A stretch of 64,000 nt of DNA from Crenothrix sp043729335 (GTDB lineage: Bacteria > Pseudomonadota > Gammaproteobacteria > Methylococcales > Methylomonadaceae). The position numbers were made by a program, and so were the translations under genes. Position 1 is the first letter of the stretch. Every line of letters starts with the position of its first letter. The notes beneath the pieces are model-generated. The model was not told the DNA's origin and did no database searches. It was given only the letters and a program-made list of their open reading frames with translations. Shown in pieces: positions 7,963-16,603 of this stretch. The stretch is from contig NZ_JAYTLQ010000002.1 in NCBI RefSeq assembly GCF_043729335.1, positions 124,001 to 188,000 on the forward strand. Reading direction: 5' to 3'.

Positions 7963-9363
7963 TTATTTTTTAATAACGGTCTTTATAGCGTCCACTACTT
8001 TTGATTCTAATGCGACCACCGGTTTATTCGCGCCATAAAGCGCATAAGCACCAAACAACATCTGATGGGCACGCCCCAATTTTTCCTTGGTAAAATCAAT
8101 GGCAAATTGCTCTTTAAGCGCCTTACCATCCCAGTTATAAGCTTTTAAGAACTGCTCATTATCCACGCCTTTTTTGTCCCAATTCGCCAGTAACGACGAG
8201 GTAAAATACAAGCGCTTGCCATCCCAGCTTGAAGACACCATATTGACCTGTGCGCCGATTTTTTGCTCAAATACTTGCGTGGGTTTAAACGGATCGCTAA
8301 TGTCAAAAGCGCGGGTTTTGCCATCCATAAAGGTATTCACCCACAGCAGTTTGTCATCGTTTTGTATGGAGATGTCTACCGGCAATGGAATTTCGCTAGG
8401 TACACCAATATCTGCCACTTCTTTAGCTTGCCACGCGCCTTTTTTATCGGCATAAATCAGCCATATTTTTGACGTTAATGCCGTGCTGGTAAAGCAGTAA
8501 TGATGGCTGTCATCCAACGCACAGCGAATTTCTAAAGGAGCGCCCGGCACATCAAATACTTTTTTGGGCTGTTTAGTATGCAGATCCCATTCCACTACCG
8601 TATTGCCAAACTGCTTCATGGCTTCTGGATCTTTAAGCATTTTGCCAAAGTCCATCATGTAATTGGACCAACCGGTAAACGATGAAGTCAACATGAAATT
8701 AAGTTTTGGCAATGCGCGTACATCATAACCATAGCCATCGGCAAATTTGCCGGTTTTTTCTGCACCCTGCAAAGCACCATTCACCGGTGTCCAGTGTGTA
8801 GCAACATAATCACCGGCATTGGTGTATTCCACTAAACCGGTTTTGCCGCCATGATCTTTATTATTGGAAAGCCCGGTCATCATCATAACTCCGGGCAGCG
8901 CATAAATGCTGTGAGGCCCCACTACACCGCCGCTTTTGCCGACAAAATCAGTAATAGTTTTAGTTAAAACCGGTTTGGCGGGGTTGGTATGCACATCAAA
9001 GATAAAGATTTTGTTGGTGTCCAATCCACTCGCCCACAGATATTGCCGATCATCGGTAAAACCAGCATGATGCGCCTCATTGCGCCCACCCACTGACACC
9101 GTACTGACCACTTTTCCGTAAGTTTTGGATTTTGGATTGGCATCAACAGTCACTAATTTATCTTGCTCATCGCCGACACCTTCCGAACCTAAAGTCCACA
9201 CATACACAAAATCTTCTTGGCCGGTAATTTTAGGCATATATGGCGACACGCAGGTTTCATCCGCCTGAACAGTGTTTATAGCCAGTCCGCCTACCGTAAA
9301 TACCGATGCCGCAATAATACACGTCGATAACAATCGATTTAATCTTTTTGGAGCATTAATCAT
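7963..9363 (-). CDS. mtoX: Methanethiol oxidase / selenium-binding protein SBP56 family
   Basis: Exported enzyme of the SBP56 family; characterised bacterial members are copper-dependent periplasmic methanethiol oxidases that turn methanethiol into formaldehyde, hydrogen sulfide and hydrogen peroxide. A Sec signal peptide ends at TVQA, the mature chain begins DETCVSPY, and histidine motifs NEAHHAGF, PHSIYALPG and KDHGGK supply likely metal ligands. I place the start at the ATG at 9363, nine codons inside the longest frame, because GAGG lies 8 bases upstream; this gives 466 residues, the usual size. It follows tetR and a DUF4242 gene on the same strand. Substrate assignment rests on family knowledge. 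Confidence 0.85.
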   Translation of the reverse strand: MINAPKRLNRLLSTCIIAASVFTVGGLAINTVQADETCVSPYMPKITGQEDFVYVWTLGSEGVGDEQDKLVTVDANPKSKTYGKVVSTVSVGGRNEAHHAGFTDDRQYLWASGLDTNKIFIFDVHTNPAKPVLTKTITDFVGKSGGVVGPHSIYALPGVMMMTGLSNNKDHGGKTGLVEYTNAGDYVATHWTPVNGALQGAEKTGKFADGYGYDVRALPKLNFMLTSSFTGWSNYMMDFGKMLKDPEAMKQFGNTVVEWDLHTKQPKKVFDVPGAPLEIRCALDDSHHYCFTSTALTSKIWLIYADKKGAWQAKEVADIGVPSEIPLPVDISIQNDDKLLWVNTFMDGKTRAFDISDPFKPTQVFEQKIGAQVNMVSSSWDGKRLYFTSSLLANWDKKGVDNEQFLKAYNWDGKALKEQFAIDFTKEKLGRAHQMLFGAYALYGANKPVVALESKVVDAIKTVIKK

Positions 9364-9469
9364 TAGTGTTTCCTCTCTGCTATCACCCAAAGGCGACTAT
9401 GTTGAGCGCCCTTATGCGCCGGACACCCTCAATAGTATTGTTATTTTTATGTGGATTACTAAAGCAATC

Positions 9470-9745
9470 TCAGCCTTCCGCCGTGGTGGGATCAATCATA
9501 CCTTTAACTTGCGAAACACGATTAGCGGGAAAGCCGCCTTGTTCTGCATGTGACCTCACTGTGGCTTCATCGGGGGCAATGTATACGCAATAGATTTTGT
9601 CATCGGTTACAAAACTTTCGACCCATTGTATTTGCGGCCCCATTTTACTCAGAACACCACATGACTTTTGGGAAATACCCTGCAAATCTGCCGCTGTTAA
9701 TGCACCGGCGCCGGGAATATCGCGTTCGATAATAAATTTAGGCAT
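9470..9745 (-). CDS. DUF4242 domain protein (nickel-binding SCO4226-like)
   Basis: 91-residue DUF4242 protein with the family opening MPKFIIERDIPGAG, the central SQKSCGVL and PQIQWVESFVTDDKIYCVY, and the closing GGFPANRV. The fold is a small ferredoxin-like domain; one relative (SCO4226) binds nickel. AGGAGAATCAGTT precedes the ATG. It lies between a TetR regulator and mtoX on the same strand, so it is probably part of that unit. A 12-bp perfect palindrome (ATTAACGTTAAT, 9760-9771) sits just upstream. Confidence 0.85.
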   Translation of the reverse strand: MPKFIIERDIPGAGALTAADLQGISQKSCGVLSKMGPQIQWVESFVTDDKIYCVYIAPDEATVRSHAEQGGFPANRVSQVKGMIDPTTAEG

Positions 9746-9759
9746 AACTGATTCTCCTG

Positions 9760-9771
9760 ATTAACGTTAAT
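9760..9771 (-). promoter_or_regulatory. 12-bp palindrome before the DUF4242 gene
   Basis: ATTAACGTTAAT is a perfect dyad overlapping the leader 15 bases upstream of the DUF4242 ATG. It could be a regulator site or chance in A/T-rich sequence. Confidence 0.3.
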
Positions 9772-9804
9772 ATTGAGATGTTTTGTTTAAAACGCAATTA
9801 ACTC

Positions 9805-10401
9805 TTACGCTTTAAAAAAATCATTCAGTAAATCCTGACAACACTGGCGCAGTGGTGACACTGATTTTTCTATTTTCATGCGCAGCAACGCACCTTGCCA
9901 ACTATTGAGTAATAAATCAGCTAGCTCGGTGGCGGTTTTATCATCACGCACCGAACCTTCCTGTTGTGCTTTCGCAAGTCCTGTGGCCAGTAAATTTCGG
10001 TAACGATTTAATGTGCTCTGTAAAGCCATTCGGCACAACTCATTGCTGCTGCCTAATTCACCCATTAAATTGCCCAGTAGACAACCACTCTTAAACTCAG
10101 TTTTTTCAAGCTCCCCAATAGATTCATTAAAATAGCGCCGCAACGCGGTTAAGGCATCGATATGTGGATTTTGCAAATGGCTATTTAATTGCGCGATAAA
10201 AGGTTCGATGTAATGCTGAATCACTTCGGCACCAAAATTTTCTTTACTGCCGAAATAATTATAAAAAGAACCTTTAGGAATACCCTCCGCATCCAAAATT
10301 TCTTTGAGCCCCGTTCCGTGATAACCCTGCTGCATAAGCAGCATGACACCTTGATTTAAAAGATTTTCCTTATTGATTTGTTTTTGAGTGCGACTAGTCA
10401 T
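9805..10401 (-). CDS. TetR/AcrR family transcriptional regulator
   Basis: 198 residues. The N-terminal helix-turn-helix spans about residues 10-55, with the typical GYHGTGLKEI and GIPKGSFYNYFGSKE blocks. The C-terminal ligand domain contains GCLLGNLMGEL, seen in NemR/AcuR-like members that often sense reactive electrophiles or small organic acids. It leads the DUF4242-mtoX genes on the same strand and probably controls them and itself. Its ATG lies only 5 bases after a good -10 hexamer, so the message may be leaderless. Ligand unknown. Confidence 0.9.
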   Translation of the reverse strand: MTSRTQKQINKENLLNQGVMLLMQQGYHGTGLKEILDAEGIPKGSFYNYFGSKENFGAEVIQHYIEPFIAQLNSHLQNPHIDALTALRRYFNESIGELEKTEFKSGCLLGNLMGELGSSNELCRMALQSTLNRYRNLLATGLAKAQQEGSVRDDKTATELADLLLNSWQGALLRMKIEKSVSPLRQCCQDLLNDFFKA

Positions 10402-10406
10402 GATTA

Positions 10407-10436
10407 ATAATATGACCGGTTGTCTTATGTTGTCAA
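10407..10436 (-). promoter_or_regulatory. tetR promoter with ACCGGT dyad in the spacer
   Basis: On the minus strand TTGACA (10436-10431) and TATTAT (10412-10407) are separated by 18 bases. The spacer holds the dyad ACCGGT and a repeated GACAAC spacing, a plausible autorepressor site. The start codon at 10401 falls about where transcription should begin, suggesting a leaderless or near-leaderless transcript. Confidence 0.55.
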
Positions 10437-10619
10437 TCTATTTTTAATATCGCTGTAACAAGCACTTGCTAGGATAGAAATTGATCAGGATGTGATATGC
10501 CACAATTGACTGTGGGATATGCCCTACTTTGGTCATTAATTAAACCTTATTATCAAGCGAGGCCTGATTTTGAATGCTTTTTCTACAAGCAAAATAATTA
10601 TATGCAGCAATTATAATGC

Positions 10620-10779
10620 CAGGAGCAGTGGCATATTGCCGCGCGTCAATATGCCACATTTTCAAAGACTTATTATATCGATACACTTGATCCAACTCTT
10701 GTGTATGAGTCCTCATAGACAGCAGTTATCATCCTTCCTCTCTGCAATGCGGGTTGCTATTTTAACCCGCATTTTTTTT
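10620..10779 (+). ncRNA. Candidate small RNA or leader ahead of the M41-like genes
   Basis: A TATAAT at 10612-10617 is followed by a perfect 10-bp hairpin (arms 10628-10637 and 10648-10657) and, 90 bases on, by a strong intrinsic terminator at 10747-10779. No convincing reading frame ends there: the 75-codon frame that crosses the terminator lacks start signals. A related imperfect inverted repeat (GATATGCCACA...TGTGGGATATGCC) lies at 10493-10521. The unit could be a small RNA of about 155 bases or an attenuated leader for the gene at 10794. No good -35 is visible. Confidence 0.35.
10747..10779 (+). terminator. Intrinsic terminator upstream of the first M41-like gene
   Basis: Stem ATGCGGGTT / AACCCGCAT (10747-10755 and 10764-10772) with an 8-base loop, followed by eight T residues. 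It lies only 14 bases before a start codon, so it either ends an upstream small transcript or acts as an attenuator. Confidence 0.8.
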
Positions 10780-10793
10780 AAGCCGGGGTCACT

Positions 10794-11444
10794 ATGAACC
10801 GCAAAGCATTAATACCTACTTTAAGCTATATCAGCAAGCATGAATCCAATCGAGAAACCGCGATTCATGAAGCCGGTCATGCAACCGCCATTTATCTTGG
10901 CAATAAACAAAGGCAGTTACCCGATATTGTTTTTCAGATTGTTATTAACCGAAAATCAGTGCCCTATAGCACGTCGCTTTTGCGTAGAAGCCACCATGAG
11001 TGGATTGCCAAAATAGAAGGTGGACGTTTAATCCATGCCCTGCCCTCATTTAAACATTTTACCGCCGCTCAAAAATACGACTATCGAGATGCCTTTGAGG
11101 CCGATATTGTTAATCTACTCGTCGGCCCTCTGGCGGAAGCTAAATATGTTGCGCTCCGCGATGATGAACCTATTAGTCCGCGTTTAATTCCGCCGCAAGC
11201 TTTACATCATTATGGCGGTACCTCAGACCTTGAACTCGTTCGTGAATATTTAGAATGCTTTATTACTGACGAAGCTGAACGTGCCGATAAAATTGCAGAA
11301 TTATTTTTAATGGCATTCAACTTTATCAACAATCCGGTTAATTGGGCGGCAATTGTGGCTTTAGCTGATTATATCCTGAGGGTAGACAAAGACCGAATAG
11401 ACTGCGAAGAAGCAGGTTTTATCATTACTCAACAGCATCTGTGA
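10794..11444 (+). CDS. Stand-alone M41-like (FtsH-type) zinc peptidase domain protein
   Basis: 216 residues with the zinc-peptidase motif HEAGHA at residues 25-30, GGRLIH near 76-81, GPLAEAKY at 111-118 and GGTSDLELVREYL at 141-153. The order recalls the peptidase domain of FtsH (family M41), where two histidines of HExGH and an aspartate in the SNDI-like helix (here D145) bind zinc. The AAA+ ATPase and membrane segments of FtsH are absent. A paralogue lies 167 bases downstream. Proteolytic activity and targets are inferred. The start at 10794 has GGGG upstream. Confidence 0.72.
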   Translation: MNRKALIPTLSYISKHESNRETAIHEAGHATAIYLGNKQRQLPDIVFQIVINRKSVPYSTSLLRRSHHEWIAKIEGGRLIHALPSFKHFTAAQKYDYRDAFEADIVNLLVGPLAEAKYVALRDDEPISPRLIPPQALHHYGGTSDLELVREYLECFITDEAERADKIAELFLMAFNFINNPVNWAAIVALADYILRVDKDRIDCEEAGFIITQQHL

Positions 11445-11611
11445 ACAGCTTTGCAACAATCTGAAAGTTTTTTGTAAACCTCTTCGATCTACCTTATACA
11501 TTACCCATGAAAAATGAAAAAATTAATTGTCAATAAATTTTTAAGATTATCGTAATATGTGTCTGCTAAATTACACCAGCACGTCACACATCTTCTTCGA
11601 TAGGAGTCACA

Positions 11612-12253
11612 ATGAACAGTAATCATATAACGCGTTCTTTAAATCAATTTAGTCGCAATGACATTAGCCTTGAAACCGCTATTTATGAAGCGGGGCATGC
11701 AACCGCTATTTGCCTAGGCAATAAACAAAGAAAATTACCACCTATTTTTTTCCAAATTTTCATTACCCATGATACCTGTCGGATGGACAACGGATGGATC
11801 GCCAAAATCGATGGCGGACGCTTGATTCATACCCTCCCCTCCTCTATCGCTGAAGCCACCAGAAGCTTTACCGATGCCCAAAAACAAGCCTATCAACTGG
11901 CATTTGAAGCCGATATTGTCAATCTGCTGGTTGGCCCCTTAGCCGAAGCCAAGTACATTGCGCTACGTGATCACGCCCCTATTAATCCCTGTTTAATCCC
12001 TCTGCAACCGCTGCAATATTACGGCGAAACATCAGATCTCCATACGGTTCGAGAATACCTAGACTGCTTTATTACAGAAAAAGCAGAACAGATTGCTAAA
12101 ATTGCGGAATTATTTTTAACGGCGCTTAACTTTATTAACAACCCCGCGCACTGGCGTGCAATTGTCGCTTTGGCGGATTATATTCTTCGGGTCGGCAAAC
12201 AAAAAATAGATTGCGAAGAAGCCGATTTCATTATTGCTCAACAAGTTTACTGA
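11612..12253 (+). CDS. M41-like paralogue with altered zinc site (YEAGH)
   Basis: 213 residues, a tandem paralogue of the gene at 10794: the chains align almost throughout, including GGRLIH, FEADIVNLLVGPLAEAKY and TSDLHTVREYLDCF. The first zinc histidine is replaced by tyrosine (Y25, codon TAT instead of CAT), giving YEAGHA, while E26, H29 and D142 remain. A peptidase lacking this ligand should bind zinc poorly, so the protein may be an inactive partner or regulator of its neighbour. TAGGAG lies before the ATG, and GTCACxATGAAC is shared by both starts, so the duplication included the leader. Confidence 0.72.
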   Translation: MNSNHITRSLNQFSRNDISLETAIYEAGHATAICLGNKQRKLPPIFFQIFITHDTCRMDNGWIAKIDGGRLIHTLPSSIAEATRSFTDAQKQAYQLAFEADIVNLLVGPLAEAKYIALRDHAPINPCLIPLQPLQYYGETSDLHTVREYLDCFITEKAEQIAKIAELFLTALNFINNPAHWRAIVALADYILRVGKQKIDCEEADFIIAQQVY

Positions 12254-12260
12254 TTATAAT

Positions 12261-12938
12261 TTACGAGCGATAACCGAATAAAGCCGTACCAATTCTAACC
12301 ATAGTAGCGCCTTCAAAAATAGCAGCTTTTAAATCGCCGCTCATGCCAAACGAGAAGGTATCCAAGTTAGGATTATTAAGCGTAGCGACAGCCTGATAGA
12401 GCTGTCGGTAAGGTTGTCGCTGTAACTCAAAATCGTCTTGCGGTGACGGCATAGCCATCACACCGCGTAATTTTAAGCGGGGTAATGTTGCTACAGCAGC
12501 ACTTAACTCAGGCAAATCTGCCAAACTAATTCCCGATTTTGTTGCCTCATTACTGATATTCACTTGCAAACAAATATTAAGTGGCGGCAAATGATCTGGC
12601 CGCTGATCATTCAAGCGCCTGGCTATTTTTAAACTGTCTACGCTGTGTACCCATTGAAAATGCGCGGCAATGTCCTTGGTTTTATTAGATTGAATAGGGC
12701 CAATAAAATGCCAGGTAATATCGAAAGCCCCCAATTGCTGCTGTTTTTTTAGCGCCTCCTGACAATAATTCTCCCCAAAATGGCGTTGCCCGGCTTGGTA
12801 AGCAATCGCTATGTCGCTAGCTGGCTTGGTTTTACTGACGGCTAACAACAAAACTGACTGTGAAGTACGCTGCGCAGACTCTTGCAGAGTGTTTATATCG
12901 GCAAGAATATGTTGAAGTCGCTGACTGATTGTGTCCAT
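12261..12938 (-). CDS. yggS: PLP homeostasis protein YggS (PLPBP family)
   Basis: Pyridoxal 5'-phosphate-binding protein of the PROSC/YggS family, which buffers PLP in the cytoplasm and has no known enzymatic activity. The PLP lysine is in LLLAVSKTKP near residue 36; FGENYCQEAL and WHFIGPIQSNK follow, and SFGMSGDLKAAI near the end binds phosphate. 225 residues match the family. It is divergent from pilT, an arrangement common in gammaproteobacteria, and converges with the M41-like paralogue 7 bases away. Confidence 0.95.
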   Translation of the reverse strand: MDTISQRLQHILADINTLQESAQRTSQSVLLLAVSKTKPASDIAIAYQAGQRHFGENYCQEALKKQQQLGAFDITWHFIGPIQSNKTKDIAAHFQWVHSVDSLKIARRLNDQRPDHLPPLNICLQVNISNEATKSGISLADLPELSAAVATLPRLKLRGVMAMPSPQDDFELQRQPYRQLYQAVATLNNPNLDTFSFGMSGDLKAAIFEGATMVRIGTALFGYRS

Positions 12939-13063
12939 AAGTTGGCGTAAAATAGTGATGAGGTTGTTTATTTAACCGCATCACTTCAAAAATGCAAAGA
13001 CTTGAACTATTGTATGAGCAAGGTTTTGCGTTTTTACCTGTTCAATAGTTTTTAAAGGATGTT

Positions 13064-14101
13064 ATGGATATTACCGAGTTACTGGCTTTTTCAGTGAAAA
13101 ACAACGCTTCAGATTTGCATTTATCGGCAGGTTTGCCGCCCATGATTCGAGTTGATGGCGATATTAGACGCATTAATATTCCCTCTTTGAGCCATAAAGA
13201 AGTCCATGCGCTGATTTATGACATCATGAATGACAAACAGCGCCGGGACTACGAAGAGTTTTTAGAAACCGATTTCTCATTTGAGTTACCTAATGTGGCG
13301 CGGTTTCGTGTCAATGCTTTTAATCAGGGGCGCGGCGCTGCGGCGGTTTTTAGAACCATTCCCTCAAAAGTATTAAGTCTTGAAGATTTGCAAGCGCCTA
13401 AATTCTTTCAGGAGATTACCCGAAAATCCCGTGGGCTGATTTTGGTGACAGGGCCTACCGGTTCCGGTAAGTCAACCACGTTGGCAGCCATGATTAACCA
13501 CATCAACACCAATGAATACCACCATATTCTTACCGTTGAAGACCCGATTGAGTTTGTGCATGAAAGCCAAAAATGTCTAATCAATCAACGCGAAGTGCAT
13601 CGCGATACGCACGGTTTTAACGAAGCTTTACGCTCGGCATTACGTGAAGATCCGGATATTATTATGGTGGGTGAAATGCGTGATCTGGAAACCATTCGCT
13701 TAGCATTATCCGCTGCCGAAACCGGCCATTTGGTGTTTGGTACCTTGCACACCACATCTGCTGCTAAAACTATAGACCGTATTATTGACGTATTCCCTGC
13801 GGCAGAAAAAGACATGATACGCGCCATGTTGTCCGAATCATTACAAGCGGTCATTTCACAAACCTTGCTCAAAAAAGTAGGCGGTGGCCGTATCGCTGCC
13901 CATGAAATTATGATCGGCACTTCGGCAATCAGAAACCTGATCCGTGAAGCTAAGGTGGCGCAAATGTATTCGGCTATTCAAACCGGCCGCAAAGAAGGTA
14001 TGCAAACGCTGGATCAAAACCTGAAGGAACTGGTTGAGAAAGGTTTAATCACTTCCAAAATGGCGATGGGTAAAGCAGTTAACAAAGACATGTTCCGATA
14101 A
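13064..14101 (+). CDS. pilT: Type IV pilus retraction ATPase PilT
   Basis: Hexameric cytoplasmic ATPase that drives pilus depolymerisation and twitching. Walker A is GPTGSGKST near residue 130, the Asp box TVEDPIEF follows, Walker B is PDIIMVGEMRD near 200, the His box GHLVFGTLHT is near 222, and the PilT-specific AIRNLIREAK lies near the C-terminus. 345 residues is standard. AAAGGA precedes the ATG. pilU follows 12 bases later, so the pair is cotranscribed. Confidence 0.97.
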   Translation: MDITELLAFSVKNNASDLHLSAGLPPMIRVDGDIRRINIPSLSHKEVHALIYDIMNDKQRRDYEEFLETDFSFELPNVARFRVNAFNQGRGAAAVFRTIPSKVLSLEDLQAPKFFQEITRKSRGLILVTGPTGSGKSTTLAAMINHINTNEYHHILTVEDPIEFVHESQKCLINQREVHRDTHGFNEALRSALREDPDIIMVGEMRDLETIRLALSAAETGHLVFGTLHTTSAAKTIDRIIDVFPAAEKDMIRAMLSESLQAVISQTLLKKVGGGRIAAHEIMIGTSAIRNLIREAKVAQMYSAIQTGRKEGMQTLDQNLKELVEKGLITSKMAMGKAVNKDMFR

Positions 14102-14113
14102 AGGGTTACACTC

Positions 14114-15229
14114 GTGGATTTTAAAGCCTTACTTACTTTAATGGTGCAAAAGAAAGCATCAGATTTTTTTATTACTGCTGAACGCGCGCCGACCATGAAG
14201 GTAGACGGTAGCCTGGTTGAAGTGTCCAAATCGGTATTGTCGGCAGACCAAGCAATGAAGGTGGTGTTGAGTATTATGAATCAGCGCCAGAAAACTGAAT
14301 TTGAAAATACCAAGGAATGTCAGTTTGCCATCACTTTACCCGATTTAGGTCGTTTTCGGGTCAGTGCGTTTACACAGCGAGATTCTGCCGGCATGGTGTT
14401 GCGACGGATTGAAAATGAAATTCCCGATGCCGATGCCCTGCATCTGCCGCCTATCCTAAAAAGCCTGATTATGGAAAAACGGGGACTGATTGTATTCGTA
14501 GGTGGCACTGGTGCCGGTAAATCGTCTACATTAGCCGCGTTAATTAGACACCGCAATATCAACAGCAGCGGGCATATTATCACCATAGAAGATCCGATAG
14601 AATTTCATCATCCGCATTTGGGCTGCATTATTACCCAGCGTGAAGTGGGCGTTGACAGCGAATCCTACGATGTGGCTTTAAAAAATACCTTACGGCAAGC
14701 GCCTGATGTTATTTTGATCGGTGAAGTCAGAACCCGTGAAACCATGCAAAATGCTATCACCTTTGCGGAAACCGGCCATTTGTGCCTGTGTACCTTACAT
14801 GCTAATAATGCTAACCAAGCGATTGACCGAATTTTGCATTTCTTCCCAGATGAAATGCACGATCAGTTACACATGGATTTATCATTAAATTTGCGAGGAA
14901 TTGTAGCGCAGCAGTTAATTAAACGCACCGATGGCAAAGGTCGTTACCCTGCTATTGAAATTTTGATCAATACACCTTTGGCTAAAGATTTCATCCGTAA
15001 AGGCGAGGTACACAAGCTTAAAGAGTTAATGAAAAACTCCCGCGAACAAGGCATGCAGACTTTCGACCAGGCGCTTTATGACTTATACACCGCCGGAAAA
15101 ATCAGCTATCAGGATGCACTAGACTACGCCGACTCCAGAAATGAAGTGCGTTTAATGATTAAGATGAGCACTAATAGTAACGGTGTGGAAAACAACGATG
15201 GCTTGATTCTGTCTGAAATACAAAACTAA
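14114..15229 (+). CDS. pilU: PilT-dependent retraction ATPase PilU
   Basis: PilT paralogue of 371 residues that assists retraction under load. Walker A reads GGTGAGKSS rather than the PilT form, Walker B is PDVILIGEVRT, and the His box is GHLCLCTLHA. The C-terminal extension beyond the PilT core is usual for PilU. GTG start at 14114, 12 bases after pilT. A perfect 12-bp hairpin follows the stop. Confidence 0.95.
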   Translation: MDFKALLTLMVQKKASDFFITAERAPTMKVDGSLVEVSKSVLSADQAMKVVLSIMNQRQKTEFENTKECQFAITLPDLGRFRVSAFTQRDSAGMVLRRIENEIPDADALHLPPILKSLIMEKRGLIVFVGGTGAGKSSTLAALIRHRNINSSGHIITIEDPIEFHHPHLGCIITQREVGVDSESYDVALKNTLRQAPDVILIGEVRTRETMQNAITFAETGHLCLCTLHANNANQAIDRILHFFPDEMHDQLHMDLSLNLRGIVAQQLIKRTDGKGRYPAIEILINTPLAKDFIRKGEVHKLKELMKNSREQGMQTFDQALYDLYTAGKISYQDALDYADSRNEVRLMIKMSTNSNGVENNDGLILSEIQN

Positions 15230-15236
15230 TCTCATA

Positions 15237-15264
15237 GTAGAGACGCAAAATCTTGCGTCTCTAC
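15237..15264 (+). terminator. 12-bp hairpin after pilU
   Basis: Perfect inverted repeat GTAGAGACGCAA / TTGCGTCTCTAC with a 4-base loop (AATC), 7 bases after the pilU stop. No T-run follows. The sequence resembles a dispersed extragenic palindrome and may serve as a 3'-end stabiliser between the convergent pilU and wecG-type genes. Confidence 0.5.
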
Positions 15265-15330
15265 CTAAACCCCACAACATTAATTTTACAATTATATAAC
15301 CGAGAATCGAAGCACATACGAAATAGTAAA

Positions 15331-16065
15331 CTAACGCAAAAATTCTTTTACCAATAACCAGAAAAATGCCATATCTTCAATAAAATAACGTTTAAACATA
15401 CGCCTTGGTTCTTGTAAAAAACGGTAAAACCATTCAAAACCTATTTTCTGTATCCAGGGAGGCGCTCTTTTAATTTTCCCCGCTATAACATCAAAACTAC
15501 CGCCAACGCCCATCACAAAAGGGATTTGTAATTGGGCTTGGTAAGTACTCAAGAAATTTTCTTTTTGGGGTGAGCTTAGAGCAACAAACAAAAGCTGAGT
15601 CTGGCTATTTTTAATCTGCGCCACTAAGCCTGGCTCTTCTTCTGTTGTCCAATAGCCATTATGGTAACCCGCTATTGAGATATTAGGATATTTCTGTTGA
15701 TAAATGTGGTTTACAGTGGAAACGATTTCTTCACTAGCGCCTAAAAAATAAATACGCCATGCTTTTTCTGCCGAGCGTTGTATTAATTTTTCGAATAGAT
15801 CAATTCCCGCTACCCGCTCTTTTAAAGGTTTTCCAAGTAAGTAGGATGCCCAGACTACCGGCATTCCATCAACATTAACCAAGGCGCATTCGTTAATAAT
15901 ACGCAGCAAGTGCGGATCTTTATTGGCCTTGACAATTTTATCGACATTAACAACAACGTGCTGATGCGACTGACCGGAATATATAAAGCCTTCAATGGTC
16001 TGTAGCGTTTCTTCCATGGACAAATTGTCAATTTCACACCCTATAATATTAATACGCTGCTTCAT
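15331..16065 (-). CDS. WecG/TagA/CpsF family glycosyltransferase
   Basis: GT26-family enzyme of 244 residues that transfers an N-acetyl-mannosamine-type sugar to a lipid-linked acceptor during surface polysaccharide synthesis. Family blocks seen are VVNVDKIVKA, ALVNVDGMPVVWAS, RVAGIDLFEKL, RIYFLGA and FVALSSPQKE; the C-terminal part is basic (PPWIQKIGFEWFYRFLQEP), a typical membrane-binding tail. It lies between convergent pilU and greA on the minus strand. The exact donor and polymer cannot be told from sequence; no other polysaccharide genes are adjacent. Confidence 0.88.
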   Translation of the reverse strand: MKQRINIIGCEIDNLSMEETLQTIEGFIYSGQSHQHVVVNVDKIVKANKDPHLLRIINECALVNVDGMPVVWASYLLGKPLKERVAGIDLFEKLIQRSAEKAWRIYFLGASEEIVSTVNHIYQQKYPNISIAGYHNGYWTTEEEPGLVAQIKNSQTQLLFVALSSPQKENFLSTYQAQLQIPFVMGVGGSFDVIAGKIKRAPPWIQKIGFEWFYRFLQEPRRMFKRYFIEDMAFFWLLVKEFLR

Positions 16066-16126
16066 TCCGCCACTTTATGGGCATCCTTTAAATGGCAGAG
16101 CCCGATAATCTAAAAATCAGGATGGG

Positions 16127-16603
16127 CTAAATATATTGGATGGAAATAATTTCATAGTCGACATTACCTCCCGGTGCTTTTACGGTAACAATGTCTTCAA
16201 CTTCTTTACCGATTAAAGCACGAGCAATAGGAGAGCCTATGGAAATACGGCCTTCCTTGATACTGGCCTCATCTTCACCCACAATCTGATAAGTGACGCG
16301 CTTTTCCGACTCAATCGCTTCCAGCTCTACCGTTGCACCAAACACGACTTTGCCATTGGCATCCACTTTGGTGACGTCAATAATTTGCGCATTGGACAAT
16401 TTTCCTTCAATTTCACCAATACGGCCTTCTGCAAAGCTTTGCTGCTCTTTGGCGGCATGGTATTCGGCATTTTCCTTTAAATCACCGTGCGCCCTGGCGG
16501 TGGCAATTGATGCAATAATGCGTGGTCGTACTACGGATTTTAACTCTTCCAGTTCTGCACGTAATTTTTCTGCACCCTTTACGGTGAGTGGTACTTTAAT
16601 CAT
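16127..16603 (-). CDS. greA: Transcription elongation factor GreA
   Basis: Cleavage factor that rescues backtracked RNA polymerase. An N-terminal coiled coil (about residues 8-75) carries the tip acidic residues within HGDLKENAEYHAAKE, and the C-terminal FKBP-like domain holds GRISIGSPIARALIGK. 158 residues match the family. It lies 204 bases downstream of carB on the same strand, as in many gammaproteobacteria, and may have its own promoter: TATAAT occurs on the minus strand at 16801-16796. Confidence 0.97.
   Translation of the reverse strand: MIKVPLTVKGAEKLRAELEELKSVVRPRIIASIATARAHGDLKENAEYHAAKEQQSFAEGRIGEIEGKLSNAQIIDVTKVDANGKVVFGATVELEAIESEKRVTYQIVGEDEASIKEGRISIGSPIARALIGKEVEDIVTVKAPGGNVDYEIISIQYI

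Noticed and set aside
10570..10797. 75-codon frame before the first M41-like gene
   Set aside because: It runs through a strong intrinsic terminator and has no ribosome binding site.
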